Positions 25,892-34,200 of a stretch of 35,276 nucleotides of DNA are shown here, one piece after another. Each line of letters opens with the position of its first letter. The first letter of the stretch is position 1. A program made the position numbers and the translations under genes. This stretch comes from Croceicoccus sp. (lineage in GTDB: Bacteria; Pseudomonadota; Alphaproteobacteria; Sphingomonadales; Sphingomonadaceae): positions 1-35,276 of the forward strand of contig JAPYSD010000003.1 in assembly GCA_029936705.1 (NCBI GenBank), in the 5' to 3' direction. Below the pieces are notes generated by a model, which was not told the DNA's origin, searched no databases, and saw nothing but the letters and a program-made list of their open reading frames with translations.

Positions 25892-26217
25892 GCCAACTCA
25901 AATGGACACTCCGCGAAGACTTGGAAACCCTACAGGACGAAGCCGACGCGGGTGTCCCCTATGCCATTGAGGCGCTGGACAAAGCATCCACCGAGTACAA
26001 CGAGTTCTACTGGTGGGCGTTCAGCGAATTAGCAACCGAGCGACAAATAGGAATGGCCGTTGGCGCGATTCCATGTAGTGCTATCCATGCCTTCTGCGAC
26101 GAGCATCGTATCACAGGCTATGAGCGCTATGTGTTTCATCATTGTATGCGCGAACTAGACATCGTCCAACGCAAGCACATCAAGAAGAAGAGCGATAGCG
26201 CGGCGAAGGCCAAGTAA
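25867..26217 (+). CDS. Tail assembly chaperone T part (expressed as GT fusion by -1 frameshift)
   Basis: Open -1 frame relative to G from 25867; no credible own SD/ATG (track start is TTG); GGGAAAC heptamer at 25879-25885. Confidence 0.75.
   Translation, partial: GRNSGKLLSQLKWTLREDLETLQDEADAGVPYAIEALDKASTEYNEFYWWAFSELATERQIGMAVGAIPCSAIHAFCDEHRITGYERYVFHHCMRELDIVQRKHIKKKSDSAAKAK
25879..25885 (+). promoter_or_regulatory. Programmed -1 ribosomal frameshift slippery site GGGAAAC
   Basis: In the zero frame reads ctG GGA AAC tcc taa, exact X XXY YYZ form, two codons before the G stop. Confidence 0.8.
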
Positions 26218-26226
26218 CCCACGGAG

Positions 26227-26232
26227 TAAATA
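26227..26232 (+). promoter_or_regulatory. TAAATA putative phage late promoter, tape measure
   Basis: gagTAAATACgggcA upstream of the tape measure gene. Confidence 0.5.
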
Positions 26233-26256
26233 CGGGCACAGACTTATGAGGTGCCC

Positions 26257-29200
26257 ATGGCGGAAGCTGAGAAAGTAATTAGAATCCGTATCGACGCGTC
26301 GGGTGCCCAAACAGGTGCCCGACAAGTTGGCGGCGCGATTGATAACGTAAAAGCAAAAGCCGCGGGCCTAGTCGGTGCTAACGACAACGCGGCGGGTTCG
26401 TTCAATCGCTTAGGCTCGGCCATGGGCGGCGCATCCAAACATGGCGCTGCGATGCAGGGCATCTTAGGCGGCATTCAGGGCCGTGCAGCTTCCACCGTTC
26501 CCGTTATCGGCAATCTGGTAAGCACACTCGCTGGCATGGGGCCGCAAGCTGCCGTGGTTGCGGCAGTGGGTGCAGCATTTGCCATCGTGGCAGCAAAGGC
26601 GGTCCAAGCGGCTGCGCAGGTGCAAAGCTGGAAAGCCTCGCTCCAGACAGTCACGGGAAGCGCAGAGGCTGCTGACTCCGCCTATCGCGGTCTAGTCCAG
26701 TTTGCAGCCAATACACCATTCACGCTGGACCAGTCGATTGAAGGCTTCACGAAGCTGCGCTCGCTTGGCCTGTCCACCAGCGAAGAAATCATGACCAGCT
26801 ACGGCAACACCTCGGCTGCGATGGGCAAGTCCATGACGCAAATGGTCGAGGCTGTTGCGGACGCCACCACTGGCGAGTTTGAACGTCTTAAGGAGTTCGG
26901 CATCAAGGCCAAGTCCGAAGGCGACAACGTGGCTTTCACCTTCCAAGGCGTCACCAAAACCGTTGGCAAGAACGCGAAGGAAATTGAAAAGTATCTCATC
27001 GACATTGGCAACACCAAGTTCGCTTCCGCGATGGCGTTGCAGATGCAAACGCTCAATGCCGCATTCTCCAACTTGGAGGATAGCATCTTCCAGATGTTCG
27101 CTCGCATGGGAGAGGGCGAACTAGGCGATCTTGTCAAAGACATCGTCCAGATAATCTCGGCAGGCGTTTCGTCCATCACCCCGCTCCTAGGCGGCATCAT
27201 GGACTTCTTCGGCGGCATACTGCGCGCTGTCTGGGAGGTGACGAAGGGCGTTGCTCAGTTCTTCACCGTCGGCTTCGGCGGTGCAGAGGGCGCAGGTAAT
27301 GTGCTCGACACTTTGGGTGTCGCGTTCTCCGTTGTCGGTCAGGTGGCTTCCATCGTCGGCAAGGTCATTGGCAGCGTCTTCGGCGTCATCGCGCAAACTG
27401 CCGGAATGGTGGTCGGTCTAATCCAGTCGGCATTTCAAAAGCTGTTCGGCTGGATGCTACCTAGCTTCGACCTAACCGGACAATCGGCCGGCGAAAGTCT
27501 CATGGGCATCCTGCGCGCTGGTGAGTTCATCGCGAACACCCTGCCAGATGTGTTTGCGACTGCGCTTAAAGAGATCAAGTCCATGTTCGTCAGCGCGGGT
27601 CAGGCGCTTGCTGCGAGCCTAACAGGCGACTTCTCGCTTTGGGATAACGTGGACCTCTCGTTCTCCAAAACGAAGGCGGCATCCGCAGCCATGCGGACCG
27701 AAGCTGGCAAGATCTTCGCAGACCAGAAAGCCAACCGCGCCATGCTGGATGATCTGCGCGGCGACTTTGGCGGCGGCAACATCGACTATGACGCACTAGG
27801 TGGAACGCCAAGCGGTGCGCAGGGCGGCGGCAGCGCTGGCAAGAACGCAGAGGCCGAGAAGAAGCGGCTAGCGGACGAGTTCTGGGAAACCCTCAAAAAC
27901 CAAGCCGCTACCGCTGCACTCCTACCAATCGAAGCCGAAAACCTCACGAAGCAGCAAGAACTACAGAAAATCCTAGGCCGCGATCTGGCCAAGGATGAGC
28001 AAGATCGCGTGAACGCTGCAATGCAGCTCATCCGCACAAATGAGTTCCTGACCAGTGCGAAGGAGGCCAGCGCGGCAGCCAACCGCAAAGCTGGAATCGA
28101 GGAAGAACTTACCCGCAAGCGGATAGCGGGAATGAGCGAAGAGCAGCTTGAGGTTGAGCGCGCTGTTCTCGAATTCCGCACCGACGCATTGGCCGAGGGA
28201 TTGGACCTAGAGGACGAGCGATACAGAAAGGCAGAAGAGCAGCTTCGCATTGATGAGCAGCGCCTAGCGATACAAGAAAAGATCAACGCTCAGTTGTCTC
28301 GCGCTACCGGCCTCGCTGACCAGTACAGCCAGACCTATCGAACGGCGCAGGAAACCATTGGCTTTGCCAAGGATCGTGAAGCTGCCCGCGTTGCCTACAA
28401 CAGTGGAGAGTATGGCACTGGCGAGGTTGCAGAGCGAACCTACAGGGAAGTCCTAGAGGGCATTGACGACGCTTCGAAGGAAGGCGGTCGCCGCATGAAG
28501 GAAGAACTGGGCTTCGCAATCGAAGACCTAGGCTCCATGATTAAGGGCAGTTGGGGCAAAGCGATCAGCGGTCTTGGCTACCTCATCCAAGACATGGTTG
28601 CAGCATCACGCGGCGATGTGGCTAGCGGCGGATTGATGGGCGGCATTGCTGGCGTGCTCAGCAGCGCGCTTGGCGACGAGAAGGGCTCCATAGCCAAGGG
28701 CTACGCCGAAGCTACCGAGAAGACCCTCACAGGGCTGTTCAAGGGCGAAACATGGACGAAGCCCCTATCCAGCATGACGAGCAGCTTTGCTGACTTCAAA
28801 GGGAGCTTGGGCAGCATCTTCGGCAAGGGCGGCGACTTCATGAAGGGCATGGGCAATGTCCTCGGCACCCTAGGCGCTGGCGCGCAAATGGGCGGAATGG
28901 TCGCAGGCGTTGGCAAAGCCCTGTGGGGCAAGTTCAGCACCACTGGCGCGCAGGTCGGCGGTGCAATTGGAAACATCTTTGGTCCGATCGGTGGCATGAT
29001 TGGTTCGACGCTTGGCGGCATCGTGGGCGGTGCTTTCAAGAAGACCAAATGGGGCGCCGCTGACATCACGGCAAACGGCGTCACGACGAGGGGCAACAAT
29101 GGAACGTCCATTGACGGCGCAGTGGCGGCGAGCGGGAACATCACGGACAGCCTAGCGCGGATCGCAGACACGCTTGGCGGCAACGTGGGCGACTTCGGCA

Positions 29201-30069
29201 GGATCGTAATTGGCCAGCGACACGACGACTGGCGCGTCAATGCAACGGGTACCAGCCTGAAAAAGAAAAAGGGCGCGACCGAGTTTGACGACGATCAGGA
29301 AGGCGCAATTCGCTATGCCCTCAGCCTCGCAATCGAGCGCGGCGCTATCACCGGCATCCGCGCTTCCACCAACCGACTTTTAAAGGCCGGTAGTGACATC
29401 GAGGCGCAGCTAGAAAAGGCCCTGCAATTCGAAGGTGTGTTCAAAAGTCTGGATGCGCTGAAAGACCCTGTGCAGGCAGCAATTAGCGGCCTCAACACTG
29501 AGTTTGAGCAGCTAACCGGCTTGTTCAAGGAGGCAGGTGCTAGCGCAGCAGAATGGGCCAATCTTGAGGAATACCGCAGTCTAAAGATGCAGGAGTTGAT
29601 GAAGCAGGAAACTTCCACTCTGCGTGATCTTCTCAAGGATTTGAACGGCGAGGCAGGCGGCGCAAGTCCACTGTCATTGCTGACACGCGACATGGCTGAT
29701 TTGGCCAAGTTCCAGACCGACATTGCGGCTGGAAAGTCCGTCGATCAGGGCGAGTATTCCGACCTTGTAGGAAGCATCCTGGACAATGCTTCGATCTACG
29801 GCGCGAACTCCACTGAGTATCAGGCCATCATTGAGAAGCTACGCGGTGCAACCGAAGGGGCGATTGAAAACATCGAAAGCCGTTTCGAGAACGATCCGAC
29901 GACGAACGCGATCATGGATGGCACGAACGCGACCGTAAGCGCAATCGGACAGACCAACGACATCCTGTCGCGCATAGAGGAAAGGCTGGCGGCCACAAAC
30001 ACGAACACAAATTCCAGCGGCCCTTGGGCAAGAGCAGCGGCCCGCAATGGCAAGCTGCTAGCCTACTGA
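26257..30069 (+). CDS. Tail tape measure protein
   Basis: ~1270 aa; LQTVTGSAEAADSAYRGLVQFAANTPFTLDQSIEGFTKLRSLGLS...SYGNTSAAMGKSMTQMVEAVADATTGEFERLKEFGIKAK, glycine/alanine-rich hydrophobic stretches. ATG 26257 or GTG 26251. Confidence 0.92.
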   Translation: MAEAEKVIRIRIDASGAQTGARQVGGAIDNVKAKAAGLVGANDNAAGSFNRLGSAMGGASKHGAAMQGILGGIQGRAASTVPVIGNLVSTLAGMGPQAAVVAAVGAAFAIVAAKAVQAAAQVQSWKASLQTVTGSAEAADSAYRGLVQFAANTPFTLDQSIEGFTKLRSLGLSTSEEIMTSYGNTSAAMGKSMTQMVEAVADATTGEFERLKEFGIKAKSEGDNVAFTFQGVTKTVGKNAKEIEKYLIDIGNTKFASAMALQMQTLNAAFSNLEDSIFQMFARMGEGELGDLVKDIVQIISAGVSSITPLLGGIMDFFGGILRAVWEVTKGVAQFFTVGFGGAEGAGNVLDTLGVAFSVVGQVASIVGKVIGSVFGVIAQTAGMVVGLIQSAFQKLFGWMLPSFDLTGQSAGESLMGILRAGEFIANTLPDVFATALKEIKSMFVSAGQALAASLTGDFSLWDNVDLSFSKTKAASAAMRTEAGKIFADQKANRAMLDDLRGDFGGGNIDYDALGGTPSGAQGGGSAGKNAEAEKKRLADEFWETLKNQAATAALLPIEAENLTKQQELQKILGRDLAKDEQDRVNAAMQLIRTNEFLTSAKEASAAANRKAGIEEELTRKRIAGMSEEQLEVERAVLEFRTDALAEGLDLEDERYRKAEEQLRIDEQRLAIQEKINAQLSRATGLADQYSQTYRTAQETIGFAKDREAARVAYNSGEYGTGEVAERTYREVLEGIDDASKEGGRRMKEELGFAIEDLGSMIKGSWGKAISGLGYLIQDMVAASRGDVASGGLMGGIAGVLSSALGDEKGSIAKGYAEATEKTLTGLFKGETWTKPLSSMTSSFADFKGSLGSIFGKGGDFMKGMGNVLGTLGAGAQMGGMVAGVGKALWGKFSTTGAQVGGAIGNIFGPIGGMIGSTLGGIVGGAFKKTKWGAADITANGVTTRGNNGTSIDGAVAASGNITDSLARIADTLGGNVGDFGRIVIGQRHDDWRVNATGTSLKKKKGATEFDDDQEGAIRYALSLAIERGAITGIRASTNRLLKAGSDIEAQLEKALQFEGVFKSLDALKDPVQAAISGLNTEFEQLTGLFKEAGASAAEWANLEEYRSLKMQELMKQETSTLRDLLKDLNGEAGGASPLSLLTRDMADLAKFQTDIAAGKSVDQGEYSDLVGSILDNASIYGANSTEYQAIIEKLRGATEGAIENIESRFENDPTTNAIMDGTNATVSAIGQTNDILSRIEERLAATNTNTNSSGPWARAAARNGKLLAY

Positions 30070-30074
30070 GGGGG

Positions 30075-30080
30075 TAAATA
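30075..30080 (+). promoter_or_regulatory. TAAATA putative phage late promoter, 30086 gene
   Basis: TAAATA-CGAGC-ATG (N5 to start). Confidence 0.5.
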
Positions 30081-30085
30081 CGAGC

Positions 30086-30439
30086 ATGGCACTTGATCCC
30101 CTCAGAGCAGCTTTCATCAAGCAGGAATACCGCTACGCCATCGCGAAGGATGCCGCGCTCCTAGGAGCAGACAAATCCGCGAGGTCGATAGAGGTTGCGG
30201 CCAATGTGGATGCGGCAACCGCTTCCAATCTCGCTGCTACCATCCTCGCTCAGAACGCTGCCGCCAAAGTCTACAGTGTCGAGATTGAGGGCTTGCTCAC
30301 GCTTGATAGCTTCCTTGGCGGTGTCCCTCGTTACATTCCCGAAATTGCAGAGCTTTCTACGGATGGCAGGACATGCCTTGTCCTCTCATTCGAGAGCGAT
30401 CTTGAGACGGGGAAGACTACTGCAAAGGTGTTTGGCTAA
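30086..30439 (+). CDS. Hypothetical tail-associated protein (117 aa)
   Basis: Between tape measure and distal tail genes; tight packing with downstream gene. Confidence 0.6.
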   Translation: MALDPLRAAFIKQEYRYAIAKDAALLGADKSARSIEVAANVDAATASNLAATILAQNAAAKVYSVEIEGLLTLDSFLGGVPRYIPEIAELSTDGRTCLVLSFESDLETGKTTAKVFG

Positions 30440-31203
30440 TGAGCATTGGAACCTATCTCGTCCGCCCCTACAATCTCACGGTTACAGGGTCGCAAAGCGC
30501 AGCAAGCGCACCAGCCAGCAACCTGAATGTCGATTATCCGAACATGGTTTGGAGAAGCACAGGCACAACGGGCGCTTATGTCGCCATCGCCCTTGATGCT
30601 TCGCTTTCGTGGGACTTCGTAGGGCTGGTGGGCGCTAGTCTCTTTGGCGCAGACACCATTCGCATCCGGGCGGCTGGAAGTGCAGCAAACGTCACAGCTT
30701 CACCGGCCTATGACCAGACATTCAACGTCACTGGCACGGAGAACGCGGACTTTAATCTCGCCTACCACTTGCCCGAGACCGCGATGTCGCACCGCTACAT
30801 TCGACTGGACTTCACGCTCTCAGGCAATCCAAACGCCTTCGTGCAGGTACAGCGTCTTGTCATTGGAAAGCGCCTAGAGGGCGAAGGTATCGACGTTGGC
30901 GCGGACTTCAATTTCGAGGACACAAGCCGCATCACCGAATACCGTGGCATCCAGATTTCAGACCCATTTGACGCGAAGCAGTCGTGGAAGTTCAGCATCA
31001 GCAATGTGAAGGCCACCGATTACAACAGCAAGTGGAAGTCCTTCCTGAAAGCATCCAGCGGTAATGCGGTGCTGTTTATCCCTGACACATTCACTGGCGC
31101 ACATAGTCAGGAGGGAGTGTTCGGACGCATCCAAGGCCAAACAAACGGCAGTCTGGAATCCGGTGATACTTACAAGGTGAACCTCTACATAAGGGAGGTC
31201 TAA
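30439..31203 (+). CDS. Distal tail-like protein with possible discoidin/galactose-binding-like N-terminal domain
   Basis: MSIGTYLVRPYNLTVTGSQSAASAPASNLNVDYPNMVWRSTGT...YIRLDFTLSGNPNAFVQVQRLVIGKRLE. Confidence 0.55.
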   Translation: MSIGTYLVRPYNLTVTGSQSAASAPASNLNVDYPNMVWRSTGTTGAYVAIALDASLSWDFVGLVGASLFGADTIRIRAAGSAANVTASPAYDQTFNVTGTENADFNLAYHLPETAMSHRYIRLDFTLSGNPNAFVQVQRLVIGKRLEGEGIDVGADFNFEDTSRITEYRGIQISDPFDAKQSWKFSISNVKATDYNSKWKSFLKASSGNAVLFIPDTFTGAHSQEGVFGRIQGQTNGSLESGDTYKVNLYIREV

Positions 31204-31212
31204 GCCAAAGCT

Positions 31213-31218
31213 TAAATA
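31213..31218 (+). promoter_or_regulatory. TAAATA putative phage late promoter, large tail protein
   Basis: TAAATA-AGCGGT-ATG (N6 to start). Confidence 0.5.
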
Positions 31219-31224
31219 AGCGGT

Positions 31225-34200
31225 ATGGCAACACCTCTTAACATCCTAGTCGAAGTAAGCCCGCTCAACGGCATCACCCCCGTTACATTGCGTCTCGCGA
31301 GCATAGACGCCGATCCCATTGCGGTAACGGCAAACGGTCTGAGCTGGCTTCCCTGCATCAATGTCCTGCCCAAGCAGAGCGTCACGCTGTCGAAGGACGG
31401 CACACTCGACAACATGGAAATCAGCCGCGGTGAAGTTGGCTTTGTCGTCTCGTCGGACTTCGCGAACAGCGCATGGATGACCTACAAATGGTCGGGAGCG
31501 TTCTGCCAAATCTGGGTCGGTGAGAGAGGCGCACCGTTCTCCGATTACATCAAATACTTTCAGGGCAAGGTAAGCGCGCTCAGTCGCGAGGGCATCGAAG
31601 CAACCTTTGCGCTGCTAGGCCCTGAGGCAGACCTCACCAGCACGGTCCTCACGCTAGAGTATGCGGGCACAGGTGACGCGGAAGGCCCTGCCTCATTGAA
31701 GGGCAAAGCCAAGCCGCGCTGCTACGGATCGCCTCGCTCGGTCGAACCCGTCGAAATTGACCCTATCCATCTTGTCTATCAGGTCCACGCTTACGGCCCT
31801 GTGCAGAGCGTCGTGCCCTATGAGTACGGCGCTCCGCTGACCTCAGCGCAGAACAAGGGTAACGCAGCCAACTACGCGACCCTTTGCGACATGACGCTCG
31901 CCGCCGGCGAGTACGCGACTTGCTTGGCGGAAGGCATGTTCCGCTTTGGCGGCACTCCAACCCCGAAGGTATCTGCAGATGTCGTGATGGCCAGCGGTAG
32001 CAGCCTGTCTGACATCGCTGAAGCGGTGCTGCTGGATGCGAGCGTTCCGGTAAGCGCGATTGGCGACTTTGGCGCGTTCAGCGCAGTGGAAACGGATCTC
32101 TACATCACAGAGGAAACGGAGGCTCTGGACCTCCTGTTCGACCTTTTCAAGCAGGCCGGTGGCTACATCTTCCCCGACAGCGAAGGCGTCTGGCAATGTG
32201 GCAAGTTCTACCAGTCATCCAAACCGGCTGTTGCTCTCAAGAGCGACCGCTCAGCCTTTCCGATGCTGCTAAACTGGAAAGAGGATGCAACGCAGGCACC
32301 CGTATGGCGGGTCAAATACGGCTATGAGCGCTGTTGGGGCGTCCATGCGGATTCGGATGCTTCTCCGCTCATCAACGAGCTTGCCGGTGATGTGGCGGCA
32401 GCGAAGAATGCAGCCGAGAACGCCGAGAACACCGCTCTAGCTGCAAAGATCGCCGCAGACGTTGCTACGGCGGCAATCAACAGCTTTACCAGCGATAGCA
32501 AGCTGGACCCTAGCGAGAAGAAGCGCATCGTCGCGCTGATGGCTGAGTACGCGGCGAACAAGCCGCTCTATGAAGCACAGGCTAACCAATTCAGCATCAC
32601 GGCGGAAAAGACCGCCTACCAGAACGCCTACACGATCCTGCTGGCGTATTTGGGTGGGCTAACTCCTGCGTATGACGACCTCTCGACCAGCACAACGATT
32701 GACCGCGCTGTCTTTAGGCAGAAGTTCGCAGACTACCACACTGCGCAGACTAACTTGCTGCTCAAGTGGGCGAAGCTGTCCAAGACCGATTGGAAAGGTG
32801 CGTGGAGTAGTTCGACGACCTACAACAGAGGCGACAGTGTAACCTACAGCGGACGTTCATTTGTCAGCGCAACTGATAACAACACCGGAAACACACCTCC
32901 ATCAACCGCGACATCGAACACCCACTGGACGCTCATCGCAGACAAGGGCGCAGACGGCCCGACACTTTCAATCACGCCAAGCAAAGCGGGATTCACCTTT
33001 TTAGATGGGAAGGCAAATCCTACCGCTCAGACCATTACCTTTACCGCAAAGGTAGAGGGGCAAACGGTAGCGGTGGATTGGACTACCGCACCAAACATCA
33101 AGGTACAAAGCAACTCTTCCACATTCTCTGTGACGCTGGCGGAACTAGGAGCAAATGAAAGTGTCGTCGTTACAGCGATTTACAAGGGGCCAGTTGCTCA
33201 GGCTTATTCGCTTACCAAAATAGCAGATAGCAGCGCGACCGTTGGCGCGCCAGTCGGCACCCCTGTTGCTGGCAGACCGGCTGAACAAGTCATCTTTGAT
33301 CTTGATGAGATCGTTGTTCGGACCGGCGATCTAGAGGACATTTACGGCGACACTGCAAGCGCAGCGCAAAGCGCAGCAGACGCGGCAAAAGCGCTGGCGA
33401 TGGCCAAGGCAGCGAGGGGCAACAACCTCGTCGTCAACGGCGACTTCTCGGCTGGTAAGCAGGGCTGGGCCGATGCCTATAATGGCGACATCGGCGCTCA
33501 CAACGAAACGACAATGACAGCGAAGGCATTTCAGGGCGCGACTAACGCACTCGTGAACGACAGTCTGTCTCGCAAAGACACCCGAATGACTGCGCCGTTC
33601 CGTGTGGTGAAGGATCGCACCTACCGTGTGACGTTCGAGTATTTTGCATCTGGTGGCCGCATCGTCCTAGCGTATGTCCGCCACAATCTGGATGGGACAT
33701 ACCATAGCTGGAACTCATTCCACGACGAGACCGGCTCTACTACCGGTTGGAAGCCCGTAACCTACGATTACAAAGCTGCCGCAGACCACTTTGTGAGTCC
33801 CGGTGCCATTACGAATTTCAGCAGCAACGGGGTCAATCAAGCGTTCCGCTTCGTTTCCATCGTAGACGTTACGGAGAGCTTGGATGCCAAGGCTCAGGCT
33901 ACAGCGGCACTAGTTGCCAAAGGCGACGCGCAGACAGCGGCTACGACTGCACAGGGCGCAGCTTCAAGCGCAACCGAGCAGGCAGCGGCAGCAACGCAGC
34001 AAGCGCAGCTTACCGCTAGCTACCGGGAAGCCATCAAGAAGAACAATTTGGTTCTTCAGCCTACCGGCAATCTCGTCGGCAACCTACCATGGCAGTGGTC
34101 TAACTCCTCGCGCTCAAGCTCGACTATACCATCGGTTGCACCAAGTGGTGACTTGTCCATCGAGGTTTACGGTGATGGTGTCGCGCACAACGGCAACACT

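Noticed and set aside
28701-29240. 179-aa minus-strand ORF and other minus ORFs inside the tape measure gene
   Set aside because: Antisense to an unambiguous tape measure CDS; Pro/Ser-rich composition typical of a shadow frame.
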